Shown: positions 8,560 through 17,401, counted from the stretch's first letter. The stretch: DNA of 64,000 nt from Dyella_A ginsengisoli (GCF_044904665.1 NZ_JADIKM010000001.1:1054001-1118000), one strand, 5' to 3'. Translations and numbers: made by a program. Notes: generated by a model from the sequence alone, not told the origin.

Positions 8560-10883
8560 CCGGGCTCCGACGCATCGCTGGCGGGCTGGCTCAGTCGGCC
8601 CACGATCGCATCCATCGCACGGTCGAAGAAGGCGTTGGATGCGAGTATCCGCGCGGAGCCGGCGGCCAGCGAGGCGGCCAGCTCCTGCGGGGCGAAATCG
8701 CCCACCTTCAGGCCGCGCCGGTTCACGAACAGGTAGCGGCCGCTCATCGGGCTGATCCACGACAGCTTGGCGCGCTCGGCGGCGCTGCCGGCAGGGCAGA
8801 ACTCGATCCAGGTGCCGGGCTTCATGGCCCCCACGGCTTCCATCTGCGCCTGCACTTCCGGCGCGAGGATCTCCAGCGGCTCGTCCGTCGTGCCGGCAGC
8901 CAGCGGCGCGGTCTCCTGCACCGTGTCGACGATCGACTGGATGCTTTCGGGAATCGCCGGCGGCCCCTGCTCGGACGTCGTGGTGGCGGCCGGGTCCGCT
9001 TCGCCCAGCTGCTGGCGGTAGAAGGCGTGGAGCTGGTCGAGCAATCGCTCGACGTCGTTGTCCTGGAAGGCCACGTTGGCCAGGCCGCGGCGCAAGGCCC
9101 GCTCGATGCCCGGAAGCATCTGGCGCAGGGTGGCGCGGCTTTCCGCGTCGCTGCCCAGGCGGGTGCTCGCGATGAACTCGTTGACGAAACGCAGGCCATC
9201 GGCAAATTCGGGCGAATCTTCGCCCTGGCGAAGCAGGATGAGCACCAGATAGTTGGCCCAGGCCCGCGCAAGCACGCCGTGGACAAGTGGCGGGATCGGC
9301 CGGCCGTCGATCCGTTCGAGAATTTCGCGGGCGGCCCGGCGCCGGGCCTGTTCGAGCTTTTCGCGACCGCGGGTCGACTCGGCCACGCGCTGCTCGGCGA
9401 GCTCGGCGCGCTTGCGGGTCAGCTCCTGGAACTCCTGCAGATCGGCGAGCAGGCGATCGAAGATCCCCATGTCGTCGTCGAATTCGTGCAGCAACTGCTC
9501 GACGATGGCCTTCACCTTGTCGTGCAGGCGGCGGTCCTTGTCCGACTCGTCGGACCAGCCCTTGGCGACGTCGGCCAGGCTGTCGAGCAGGCGGCGGGCC
9601 GGATGCTGCCGGTGCGCAAACAGGCGCCGATCGAGGATGGCCGCCTTGAGATAGGGAATCTGCAGCCGGGCCAGCAGCACCTGCATCTGGGGCGGCAGGT
9701 TGCGGTCTTCGAGGATGAATTCGAAGAGCATACCGACCAGGTCGATGGTGTCCTCGTCGATCGAGGACACGTGATGCGGGCGCTCCCCGCGCAGCGAGCC
9801 GATCTGGTTGAGCAGGTGCTCCTTCAGGGCGGCCACTTCGTGCGCGATGTCGAAATCCACCGCGCCGCTTCCGGCAACGGTGCCTATGCCCAAACCACCG
9901 GCCGTGCCGGGGCTACCCGATCCCTGACTGGCCATCTGGCTCTGCAGCACGCTGAGGGCGCCGAGCAATTCATTGGCGGTGGGCAGCGCCCGACTGCCGG
10001 ATACAGACGCGCCGAGGCCGGAAAGGTCGTGTCCCGCACGGCGCGCGGTAAACAGCGCATGCAGGGTATCGAGCAGGTTGCCGGCATCTTCCGCCGATAC
10101 GTCGCCCCCCGTGCCCAGCGCGTTGGCGCCACCGGCCGCAGCGCGGGTGCCGCTTCCGGCCGGCTGTGACGCACCGCTTCGGGTGATCCCGTGCCGCAGC
10201 TGCGGCAAGACGCCCGCTCGCATCAGTTCGGCATTGAGCTCCTGATAGAGCTCCTCCAGGCCGGACAGCACGTAACGGTCGAACAGCTTGTAGATGATCA
10301 GCTTGACGCGCATGTCGGCCGACAGTTCGCGCATGGCCTGGCGGAAAGTCTGGGTCAGTACCGCCGGACCCACTGGATTGTTGGTGTCGTCGACCTTGAT
10401 GCCGCCGCAGATCACCGACAGGCGCTGGTTCAGCGCAAACAGGTCGCGCGTGATGCGCGAAGCGTTCTTGCTGATCAGGCTGGTGATCGCCAGCGATTCC
10501 TCCAGCTCGTTCTCGCCGACCAGGCTCAGTTCGATGTTGCCCAGGGAGGGGGGCGAAGAGTCGGTCGACGCGCTGCGGCGATTGGCCGCGAACTCCGTCA
10601 GCTCGCGGCTGAATTGGGCCAGATAGGCGCGCTCCACCACCGGCCGACGCTTGCGCACTTCGCGCATGCCGTCGAAGTAATGCATCTGGGCAGCGTTGTT
10701 TTCCGCCTTCTCGGCCAGGTCGAACAGGGCGTCGTCGACGTGCTCGAACATGTTGCCGAGCAGCACCTGGAGCCGACGGCTGGCGGTGTCGCGCACCGAA
10801 TGGACCAGCGCGCCGAGGCGCTCGGGCGATTCCGGCCGCTGATTGAGATTGACGATCTTGCTCGGTTCGATGGCGTCTTTCAT
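8556..10883 (-). CDS. Large DUF1631-family protein of unknown function
   Basis: A 775-residue soluble protein with no signal peptide or TM segment. It is mostly helical: a charged N-terminal half, a Gly/Ala/Ser-rich low-complexity linker (about 230-340) and a second helical half (about 370-640). The C-terminal patch (about 685-740: WIEFCPAGSAAERAKLSWISPMSGRYLFVNRRGLKV) resembles the PilZ-like ending seen in DUF1631 proteins. No catalytic motif is visible, and some databases carry misleading enzyme names for this family. It heads the operon with nadC and overlaps it by 4 bp. An ATGACA-N18-TATTGT promoter-like pair lies upstream on the minus strand. Confidence 0.82.
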   Translation of the reverse strand: MKDAIEPSKIVNLNQRPESPERLGALVHSVRDTASRRLQVLLGNMFEHVDDALFDLAEKAENNAAQMHYFDGMREVRKRRPVVERAYLAQFSRELTEFAANRRSASTDSSPPSLGNIELSLVGENELEESLAITSLISKNASRITRDLFALNQRLSVICGGIKVDDTNNPVGPAVLTQTFRQAMRELSADMRVKLIIYKLFDRYVLSGLEELYQELNAELMRAGVLPQLRHGITRSGASQPAGSGTRAAAGGANALGTGGDVSAEDAGNLLDTLHALFTARRAGHDLSGLGASVSGSRALPTANELLGALSVLQSQMASQGSGSPGTAGGLGIGTVAGSGAVDFDIAHEVAALKEHLLNQIGSLRGERPHHVSSIDEDTIDLVGMLFEFILEDRNLPPQMQVLLARLQIPYLKAAILDRRLFAHRQHPARRLLDSLADVAKGWSDESDKDRRLHDKVKAIVEQLLHEFDDDMGIFDRLLADLQEFQELTRKRAELAEQRVAESTRGREKLEQARRRAAREILERIDGRPIPPLVHGVLARAWANYLVLILLRQGEDSPEFADGLRFVNEFIASTRLGSDAESRATLRQMLPGIERALRRGLANVAFQDNDVERLLDQLHAFYRQQLGEADPAATTTSEQGPPAIPESIQSIVDTVQETAPLAAGTTDEPLEILAPEVQAQMEAVGAMKPGTWIEFCPAGSAAERAKLSWISPMSGRYLFVNRRGLKVGDFAPQELAASLAAGSARILASNAFFDRAMDAIVGRLSQPASDASEPG

Positions 10884-10995
10884 TGCCGCCCCCTGAGGCG
10901 AACCTTCTGGACATCAGCAGCCGCGACGGCCACACGGGCCTAAACAATAAGCCGAAATCGGCCGAATTGTCATGCGCTGGGCAGCAGTTTGAAGC

Positions 10996-11265
10996 TCAGG
11001 CGGTTGGCAGGTCGCTCAACTGGACGGTGCCAATGCCTTCTTCGGGCAGCATCACCGGGATACCGTCCTCGACCCGGTAGATCACCTTGCCGTCGACGGT
11101 GATAAGGGCTTCGTCGATGCGGTGGGTGATCGCGGCGCCGCCGACGGTCTGCAGACCGCCTGCACCGATGGCACGGTTCGCCGCGTCCAGCTCGGCCCGG
11201 GATGCCGGTCGGACCGGGGTCTTGCTGACTGGGCAACAGAGAATGTCGAGCAGGCGCTTGTCCAT
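10996..11265 (-). CDS. Trm112/UPF0434-like small protein (YcaR-related)
   Basis: An 89-residue protein. It opens with MDKRLLDILCCPVSKTPVRP, the typical Trm112/YcaR start, and ends with a hydrophobic KVIYRVEDGIPVMLPEEGI block. The usual zinc-binding cysteines are reduced to the CC pair, which is common in bacterial UPF0434 members. The fold is related to the methyltransferase activator Trm112, but no partner is evident here. It is divergent from purE and followed by the DUF1631 gene 112 bp further on. Confidence 0.8.
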   Translation of the reverse strand: MDKRLLDILCCPVSKTPVRPASRAELDAANRAIGAGGLQTVGGAAITHRIDEALITVDGKVIYRVEDGIPVMLPEEGIGTVQLSDLPTA

Positions 11266-11296
11266 GGGAACGGGTGTCGGTGCCGGGGAAAGCCCT

Positions 11297-11302
11297 TACA
11301 AT
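11297..11302 (+). promoter_or_regulatory. Candidate -10 element of purEK
   Basis: TACAAT, 24 nt before the purE ATG and inside the divergent gap. No convincing -35 hexamer is found 16-18 bp upstream. Confidence 0.4.
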
Positions 11303-11325
11303 AGCGGCTTTTGGAAGGCCCAGCC

Positions 11326-11829
11326 ATGACGACAACTGCATTGCCGCCGCGCGTGGGCGTGGTCATGGGCTCCCGTTCCGACTGGGAGACCATGCAGCAT
11401 GCCGCCGACCTGCTGGTCGAGCTGGGCGTGGCCCATGAGGTGCAGGTGGTGTCTGCCCATCGCACCCCGGATCTGCTGTTCCAGTACGCCGAGCAGGCGG
11501 TGGAGCGCGGCATCCAGGTGATCGTCGCTGGCGCCGGCGGCGCGGCCCATCTGCCGGGCATGCTGGCCGCCAAGACCCGCTTGCCGGTGCTCGGCGTGCC
11601 GGTGCAGTCCAAGGCGCTCAACGGCATGGATTCGCTGCTGTCGATCGCGCAGATGCCGGCGGGTATCCCGGTGGGAACGCTGGCCATCGGTCGGGCCGGG
11701 GCGGTGAACGCCGCGCTGTTCGCCTGCGCCGTGCTCGCGCTGCACGATCCGGTACTGGCGCAGGCGCTCGATGCGTATCGCGAACGCCAGACCCGCAACG
11801 TGCTCGATCACCCGGACCCGCGCGCATGA
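11326..11829 (+). CDS. purE: N5-carboxyaminoimidazole ribonucleotide mutase PurE
   Basis: A 167-residue class I PurE, which converts N5-CAIR to CAIR in purine synthesis. The N-terminal VGVVMGSRSDWETMQHAADLL and SAHRTPDLLFQYA motifs, together with GAGGAAHLPGMLAA, form the nucleotide and CO2-transfer site. The start at 11326 matches the family N-terminus; an upstream TTG in frame is not needed. purK follows with a 4-bp ATGA overlap, and the presence of both is the bacterial two-enzyme route. Confidence 0.96.
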   Translation: MTTTALPPRVGVVMGSRSDWETMQHAADLLVELGVAHEVQVVSAHRTPDLLFQYAEQAVERGIQVIVAGAGGAAHLPGMLAAKTRLPVLGVPVQSKALNGMDSLLSIAQMPAGIPVGTLAIGRAGAVNAALFACAVLALHDPVLAQALDAYRERQTRNVLDHPDPRA

Positions 11830-12983
11830 GCGACCGTCGTCAGCCGGTTCTCGGGGTGCTGGGTGGTGGACAGCTGGCACGGATGTTGGCGATCGCCGGC
11901 GCACCGCTGGGCGTGCAATCGCTGGTGGTCGACAGCTCGTCCGACGCCTGTGCCGGGCAGGTGGCGCCGCTGGTGGTGGCCGACTGGCACGACCACGCAG
12001 CGCTGGGCGAATTTGCCGCCAAGGTCGACGTGGTGACCTTCGATTTCGAGAACGTGCCCGCCGACACCGCGCATTGGCTGGCGGAACGGGTGTCGGTGTT
12101 TCCGAATCCGCGGGCGCTGGCGGCGGCGCAGGATCGCCTGGCCGAAAAGACCCTGTTCCGCGAGTGCGGCCTGGCCACCCCGGAATTCGTGCCAGTGGAC
12201 ACCCGCGCGGATCTGGATCGTGCGCTGGCCGTCACCGGCGCGCCGGCGATCCTCAAGACGCGGCGGCTGGGTTACGACGGCAAGGGCCAGTTTCGTTTGC
12301 GCAGTGCGGATGACGCCGACGCTGCCTGGGCCGCGCTGGGTGCGCAGGCCGCGGCGCACGGCCTGATCCTGGAAGCCTTCGTCCCGTTCGAGCGCGAGCT
12401 GTCGGTGCTGGCCGTGCGCGGTCGCGACGGCGAGTTCCGCACCTGGCCGCTCACCCGCAACTGGCATACCGATGGCGTGCTCAGCCTGAGCCTGGCCCCG
12501 GCACCGGACATCGATGCGCTGCAACCGCGTGCCGCCGCGCTCGCCCGCACACTGGCCGAGCGGCTCGATTACGTGGGGGTGTTCGCACTGGAGCTGTTCG
12601 TGAAGGACGGCGAGCTGCTCGGCAACGAGATGGCGCCGCGGGTGCACAACTCGGGTCACTGGACCATTGAAGGTGCCCACACCAGCCAGTTCGAGAACCA
12701 CGTCCGTGCCGTGCTCGGCCTGCCGCTGGGCGACACCGGCGCGCGCGGTGCATCGCTGATGTTCAACTGGATCGGCGAGCTGCCCGATCCCGCCCCGTTG
12801 CTGCGCACCGTCGACGGCCACTGGCACGACTATGGCAAGCGGGCCCGGCCGGGTCGCAAGGTGGGGCACGCCACGGTGTGCGCGCCGGACGCGTCGACGC
12901 TGTTGGAGCGGGCCGAGGCGCTGGCGCAGGTGATCGGCTGGGAGCAGCCGGTGGCCGCGGTGCGTGAGGCGGTCGGCATCTGA
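11826..12983 (+). CDS. purK: 5-(carboxyamino)imidazole ribonucleotide synthase PurK
   Basis: A 385-residue ATP-grasp enzyme that makes N5-CAIR from AIR, bicarbonate and ATP, the substrate of PurE. The sequence shows the PurK start (VLGVLGGGQLARMLAIAGAPLG), the ATP-grasp core (AILKTRRLGYDGKGQF, EAFVPFERELSVLAVRG) and the metal/phosphate region (EMAPRVHNSGHWTIEGAHTSQFE). It is coupled to purE and ends at a strong bidirectional terminator. Confidence 0.96.
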   Translation: MSDRRQPVLGVLGGGQLARMLAIAGAPLGVQSLVVDSSSDACAGQVAPLVVADWHDHAALGEFAAKVDVVTFDFENVPADTAHWLAERVSVFPNPRALAAAQDRLAEKTLFRECGLATPEFVPVDTRADLDRALAVTGAPAILKTRRLGYDGKGQFRLRSADDADAAWAALGAQAAAHGLILEAFVPFERELSVLAVRGRDGEFRTWPLTRNWHTDGVLSLSLAPAPDIDALQPRAAALARTLAERLDYVGVFALELFVKDGELLGNEMAPRVHNSGHWTIEGAHTSQFENHVRAVLGLPLGDTGARGASLMFNWIGELPDPAPLLRTVDGHWHDYGKRARPGRKVGHATVCAPDASTLLERAEALAQVIGWEQPVAAVREAVGI

Positions 12984-13010
12984 GGCTCTCGCCCGCGCGG
13001 TAGGGGAATG

Positions 13011-13044
13011 AAAAAAGCGGAGCCGGTGACGGCTCCGCTTTTTT
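13011..13044. terminator. Bidirectional rho-independent terminator between purK and sodB
   Basis: An A6 run, GCGGAGCC stem, loop GGTGAC, GGCTCCGC stem and T6. The A and T tracts on both sides let it serve both convergent genes. Confidence 0.9.
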
Positions 13045-13065
13045 ATTGGGCGATGGCCGGGAAGA

Positions 13066-13644
13066 TCAGGCCAGGTTCTTCGCCGCGAAATCCCAGTTCA
13101 CCAGGTTCCAGAACGCCTCCAGGTACTTCGGGCGGGCGTTGCGGTAGTCGATGTAGTAGGCGTGCTCCCACACGTCCGCGGTGAACAGCGGCTTGTCGCT
13201 GCCGGTGATTGGCGTGGCGGCGTTCGACGTGTTGACGATGCCGAGCGAGCCGTCCGGACGCTGCACCAGCCAGGTCCAGCCGGATCCGAAGTTGCCAGTG
13301 GCCGACTTGGTGAACTCTTCCTTGAATTTCTCGAACGAGCCGAACGCCTTGGTGATCGCGTCGGCCAGCTTGCCGGTCGGCTCGCCGCCGCCGTTGGGCT
13401 TCATCGAGTTCCAGTAGAACGTGTGGTTCCAAACCTGCGCGGCGTTGTTGAACACGCCGCCGGAGGACTTCTTGACGATGTCTTCCAGCGCCGCGTCCTC
13501 GAACTCGGTGCCCTTGATCAGGTTGTTGAGGTTGGTGACGTAAGCCTGGTGGTGCTTGCCGTAGTGGTACTCCAGCGTCTCGGCAGAGATATGCGGCTCG
13601 AGGGCATTCTTTTCGTAGGGCAGGGCGGGCAATTCAATCGCCAT
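13066..13644 (-). CDS. sodB: Iron superoxide dismutase
   Basis: A 192-residue Fe-type superoxide dismutase, a cytosolic antioxidant. It begins MAIELPALPYEKNALEPHIS and has the metal ligands in YHYGKHHQAYV, NHTFYW and DVWEHAYYIDYRN. The FNNAAQVWNHTFYW segment with its active-site Gln is the iron-type signature. The length matches the family. It converges on purK and is divergent from grxD. Confidence 0.95.
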   Translation of the reverse strand: MAIELPALPYEKNALEPHISAETLEYHYGKHHQAYVTNLNNLIKGTEFEDAALEDIVKKSSGGVFNNAAQVWNHTFYWNSMKPNGGGEPTGKLADAITKAFGSFEKFKEEFTKSATGNFGSGWTWLVQRPDGSLGIVNTSNAATPITGSDKPLFTADVWEHAYYIDYRNARPKYLEAFWNLVNWDFAAKNLA

Positions 13645-13765
13645 GACTTTGGCTCCTTGACGTTGGCTGAGAGGGGGATGGGCTTGGGTCCGCGCCAGAG
13701 CGGCGCCGGGGAAGCGGCTGATACACTAGCGGCTTGCCTGCATTGTAGTGATGAAATCACGAGCT

Positions 13766-14092
13766 ATGGACGTCAACGAACGAATCAAGGCCGTGCTCGC
13801 CGAGCACGCCATGGTGCTCTTCATGAAGGGCACCCCGCAGTTCCCGATGTGCGGTTTCTCCAGCCGCGCGGTGCAGGCGCTGCAGGCGGCGGGGGCTTCG
13901 TTCCATGCGGTGAACGTACTGGCCGATCCGGAGATCCGCGCCGCTTTGCCGCACTATGCGAACTGGCCGACCTTCCCGCAGCTGTTCATCCAGGGCGAGC
14001 TGATCGGCGGCTGCGACATCATCGAAGACCTGCATGCCGCCGGCGAGCTGGAGCGCATGGCCGCCGACGTGCTCGGAGCGCTGCACGGATGA
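13766..14092 (+). CDS. grxD: Monothiol glutaredoxin of the Grx4 type
   Basis: A 108-residue CGFS-type glutaredoxin (Cys29 in PMCGFSSR), with WPTFPQLFIQGELIGGCDI completing the glutathione/Fe-S binding groove. Such proteins carry and deliver [2Fe-2S] clusters. The start at 13766 was chosen by alignment with the family N-terminus; an ATG at 13751 would add five residues. A TACACT -10-like element lies at 13722-13727. The stop overlaps the next ATG (ATGA). Confidence 0.92.
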   Translation: MDVNERIKAVLAEHAMVLFMKGTPQFPMCGFSSRAVQALQAAGASFHAVNVLADPEIRAALPHYANWPTFPQLFIQGELIGGCDIIEDLHAAGELERMAADVLGALHG

Positions 14093-14850
14093 CGATGCCG
14101 CGAGTGAAGGAGCGCGCGCCGCTGCCGGTCGATGCGCTCGCCGACCGGGTCGTGCTGGTGACCGGCGCCTGCGGCGGTTTGGGTACCGCCACCGCCAAGG
14201 CGGCGGCGCGGGCCGGCGCCACGGTGATCATCACGGGTCGGCGCAAGCGCCAGCTGGAGCAGCTTTACGACGCCATGCTCAAGGAGCAGCTGCCCGAGCC
14301 GGTGATCCACCCGATGGACATCGAGAACGCCACGCCGGGCGATTACGAAGCGCTGGCCGAGGGCATCGAACGCGACCTCGGGCGGCTCGACGGCATTGTG
14401 CATGCCGCGGTGAGCTTTCCCGGCCTCACGCCGCTGTCGATGCATAAGCCCGACCAGTTTCTGCGTGCGATGCACGTGAACGTGTCCGCGCCGTTCGCGC
14501 TCACCCAGGCGTGTCTGCCGCTGCTGGCGAAGGCCCCCGACAGCGCCGTGGTGTTCGTGCTGGACGATCCGGAGCTGCTGTCGCGGGCGCACTGGGGTGC
14601 CTACGGCGCCTCCAAGGCGGCGCTGGAGCGCATGGTCGAGATCCTGCATCAGGAGAACGACCGTGGCAGCCTGCGCGTGCAGTGCCTGCTGCCCGGGCCG
14701 ATGCGCACCGCGCTGCGCCGCGAGGCGTACTTCGGCGAGGATACGTTCCGCCATCCGCCGCCGGACGACGCGGCCGAGGCGGTGGTCTACCTGCTGAGTC
14801 CGCAGGGCGCGGCCGCGCGCGGTGCAGTGCTGGATCTGCGCAAGGCCTGA
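14089..14850 (+). CDS. Short-chain dehydrogenase/reductase (YciK-like)
   Basis: A 253-residue classical SDR. Cofactor motif TGACGGLGTA lies at about residues 25-34. The VHAAV (NNAG-like) segment and the catalytic YGASK follow in order, and the basic GRRKRQLEQL after the second strand suggests NADP(H). It most resembles the YciK group, whose physiological substrate is not settled. It is translationally coupled to grxD. The two could be co-expressed without sharing a pathway. Confidence 0.85.
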   Translation: MTMPRVKERAPLPVDALADRVVLVTGACGGLGTATAKAAARAGATVIITGRRKRQLEQLYDAMLKEQLPEPVIHPMDIENATPGDYEALAEGIERDLGRLDGIVHAAVSFPGLTPLSMHKPDQFLRAMHVNVSAPFALTQACLPLLAKAPDSAVVFVLDDPELLSRAHWGAYGASKAALERMVEILHQENDRGSLRVQCLLPGPMRTALRREAYFGEDTFRHPPPDDAAEAVVYLLSPQGAAARGAVLDLRKA

Positions 14851-14905
14851 TCGGCTGCACTTCACCCCTTGCGGGGCGTTTCACCAACACACAGGGGCTG
14901 TATCC

Positions 14906-15517
14906 ATGGAAGCGCAGATGACCACCTTGTCGGCGGGAATCCTGCTGTTCCTGATCATGGATCCGCTGGGCAACATCCCGTTTTTCCTGAGCCTGCTCAA
15001 GGACGTGCCGCCGCGCCGCCGGCGCGTGGTGATGGTGCGCGAGCTGCTGATCGCGCTGGGCGTGCTGCTGGTGTTCCTGGTCGGCGGACAGCTGATCCTC
15101 AAGGCGCTGCAGCTCAGGCAGGAGTCGATCAGCATCGCCGGCGGCATCGTGCTGTTCCTGATCGGCATCCGCATGGTGTTTCCGCCGGCCGACGGTGGCG
15201 GCATCTTCGGCAAGCCGGGGCAGGGCGAGCCGTTCATCGTGCCGATGGCGATTCCCGGGGTGGCCGGGCCGTCAGCCATGGCGGCGCTGCTGCTGCTGAC
15301 CAACACCCAGCCCGGCCGCACCGCCGACTGGGCGGTGGCGCTGGTGCTGGCCTGGCTGGCCACCTCGGTAATCCTGCTCAGCTCGACCTACCTGTTCCGC
15401 TGGCTGGGCGAGAGCGTGCTCACGGCGCTGGAGCGGGTGATGGGCATGCTGCTGATTGCGCTGTCGGTGCAGATGTTCCTGGGCGGTGTGGCGGCTTACC
15501 TGCACCTGACTGTCTGA
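14906..15517 (+). CDS. MarC/YhgN-family integral membrane protein
   Basis: A 203-residue membrane protein with six predicted TM helices. MarC-family landmarks are the MDPLGNIPFFLSLL start, SISIAGGIVLFLIGIRM and PMAIPGVAGPSAMAALLLL. Despite the name the family has no proven role in multiple antibiotic resistance, and its transport function is unknown. The ATG at 14906 is preferred; one at 14918 is also in frame. It is in line with the SDR gene, 55 bp downstream. Confidence 0.88.
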   Translation: MEAQMTTLSAGILLFLIMDPLGNIPFFLSLLKDVPPRRRRVVMVRELLIALGVLLVFLVGGQLILKALQLRQESISIAGGIVLFLIGIRMVFPPADGGGIFGKPGQGEPFIVPMAIPGVAGPSAMAALLLLTNTQPGRTADWAVALVLAWLATSVILLSSTYLFRWLGESVLTALERVMGMLLIALSVQMFLGGVAAYLHLTV

Positions 15518-15593
15518 CATCCGGGCGTCGGCCCGGCAGTCGAGCGGCTGTCATAATTGGGCGCCAGCATGCAGGCAGTCCAAGGAGATGGTC

Positions 15594-17309
15594 ATGCTCA
15601 GCATCGACAAAAGCCTCGTGGAGCGCCTGCCGTGGCTCGCGCAGCATCCGCGTATCCGTCGACCGGTGGCCGGCATGCTCGGCCGACTGGCTGACGAGGC
15701 CGGGTTCAACCGCGTGCTCAAGGCCGTGGGGGATGTGCAAGGTCTGGCCTTTGTCGACCGTACGCTCGACGAGCTGGGCGCCAGCTACCGAATAAACCCG
15801 CGTGAGCGCGAAAACATCCCGGTCGACGGCCCGTTGCTGGTCGTGGCCAACCATCCGCTGGGCATGCTCGACGCGCTTGCGCTGCTGCACCTGGTCGGTT
15901 CGGTGCGGCCGGACGTGCGTATCCTGGGCAACGACTGGCTGGCGCTGGTCGAGCCGCTGCGCCCGCTGCTGCTGCCGGTGGACGTGTTCGGCAAGGGAGC
16001 CGCGTCGAAGATGCGCAACATCTATCGCGCGCTGGAAAACGGCGAGGCGCTGATCGTGTTTCCGGCTGGTGAGGTGTCGCGGCTGGGGCCGGGAGGCCTG
16101 CGCGATGGCGCCTGGTCCGACGGTTTTGCGCGGCTTGCGCTGAGGAGCAAGGCGCCGGTACTGCCCATCCACGTGGCCGCGCGCAATTCGGCCATGTTCT
16201 ACGGTGTATCGATGTTCGCCAAGCCGCTGTCCACCGCCATGCTGCCGCGCGAGGCGGTGACGCCGGCGCGTCAGCAGCGCATCGGCTTCAGCGTTGGCGC
16301 GCTGGTGAGTGCGGAGGAACTTGCCCAGCGCAGCGCCGGCGACCCGTCACAGGCGGCCAAGCTGATGCGCCGCCACGTTTATCGGGTCGGCCGCCACCGC
16401 GGCCTGATCTTCGGCGGCCAGGCGCCGCTCGCCCACCCGGAGCCGACCGAGCGCGTGGTTGCCGGACTGGCTGCCGAGGCGGAGAAGCTCGCCGATCTGG
16501 CCGACGGCAAGCAGGTCCTGTTGCTGCAGGGCTCACCCGACAGCGCCGTACTGCGGGAAATCGGCCGCCTGCGCGAGCTCACGTTCCGCAAGGTCGGCGA
16601 GGGCACCGGCGCGCGCCGCGATCTGGACGCCTATGACGCCTATTACGAACATCTGGTGTTGTGGGACCCGAAGGCACTGCGCATCGTCGGCTCGTACCGG
16701 TTCGGGCACGGCGGCCGGATCATCGCCGGACGCGGCATGGCGGCGCTGTATACCTCCAGCCTGTTCAGCTACTCGCCGGCGCTGGAGTCGCGGCTGGCGC
16801 AAGGCCTGGAGCTGGGGCGCAGCTTCATCGCGCCGGCGTACTGGAAGTCCCGCGCGCTCGACCAGCTGTGGCAGGGCATCGGGCTCTACCTGCAGCGTCA
16901 CCGCGAACTGCGCTATCTGTTCGGTCCGGTGAGCATGTCGGTCAACCTGCCCCGCGAGGCGCGCGAGTGGATCGCGGCGGCCCATCAGCACTACTTCGGC
17001 TCGCCGGGACTGGCCTCGGCCCGCCAGCCGTTCGTGGTCTCCCACGACGTGGTGCAGATGGTGCGTGAGGCCCTGTCCGGGCTGGAGCCCGCGGAGGGGC
17101 TGGGCAAGCTCAAGCATCATCTCGATGCGCTGGGCGTCAGCCTGCCGGTGCTTTATCGCCAGTACGTCGATCTGGTGGAGCCACAGGGCGTGCAGTTCCT
17201 CGACTTCGGCGAAGACCCGGGTTTTTCCGGTTGCGTCGATGGCCTGGTGATGCTGGATCTGGCCAATCTCAAGCCGGCCAAGCGGGCGCGCTACCTGGGC
17301 AGGGATTGA
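15594..17309 (+). CDS. Two-domain acyltransferase: lysophospholipid-type acyltransferase fused to an OlsB-like GNAT domain
   Basis: A 571-residue protein. The N-terminal domain (about 50-260) has the acyltransferase motif VANHPLGMLD (His87 to Asp93) and a later FPAGEVSR block. The C-terminal domain (about 285-490) has the N-acyltransferase pattern of OlsB/hemolysin-like enzymes (LREIGRLRELTFRKVGEG, LDAYDAYYEHLVLWD, IVGSYRFGHG). This order matches OlsF, the bifunctional ornithine-lipid synthase, so ornithine or another amino-acid lipid product is a reasonable inference but not proven. AAGGAG at 15582-15587 sits directly against ATG 15588 and six bases before ATG 15594, which decides the start. 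A CATAAT -10-like sequence lies at 15552-15557. Confidence 0.85.
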   Translation: MLSIDKSLVERLPWLAQHPRIRRPVAGMLGRLADEAGFNRVLKAVGDVQGLAFVDRTLDELGASYRINPRERENIPVDGPLLVVANHPLGMLDALALLHLVGSVRPDVRILGNDWLALVEPLRPLLLPVDVFGKGAASKMRNIYRALENGEALIVFPAGEVSRLGPGGLRDGAWSDGFARLALRSKAPVLPIHVAARNSAMFYGVSMFAKPLSTAMLPREAVTPARQQRIGFSVGALVSAEELAQRSAGDPSQAAKLMRRHVYRVGRHRGLIFGGQAPLAHPEPTERVVAGLAAEAEKLADLADGKQVLLLQGSPDSAVLREIGRLRELTFRKVGEGTGARRDLDAYDAYYEHLVLWDPKALRIVGSYRFGHGGRIIAGRGMAALYTSSLFSYSPALESRLAQGLELGRSFIAPAYWKSRALDQLWQGIGLYLQRHRELRYLFGPVSMSVNLPREAREWIAAAHQHYFGSPGLASARQPFVVSHDVVQMVREALSGLEPAEGLGKLKHHLDALGVSLPVLYRQYVDLVEPQGVQFLDFGEDPGFSGCVDGLVMLDLANLKPAKRARYLGRD

Positions 17310-17383
17310 GCTGCCGCGCGAGATCCTGCGCCAGGCGGGCGTCCGCCGCAGGGAGGCGGCCGTGTCCGGCCCATGCAGTGAAT

Positions 17384-17401
17384 TTGTTACAAATCTGTCA
17401 T
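17384..17401 (+). promoter_or_regulatory. Pho-box-like PhoB site upstream of the TonB receptor
   Basis: TTGTTACAAATCTGTCAT matches the enterobacterial Pho-box consensus (two CTGTCAT repeats separated by 4 bp) at 15 of 18 positions; the right repeat and the AAAT spacer are perfect. It lies 195 bp before the receptor ATG in a 287-bp gap with no supported gene. A weak -10 candidate (TTAAAG, 17411-17416) is about 9 bp downstream. Confidence 0.5.
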
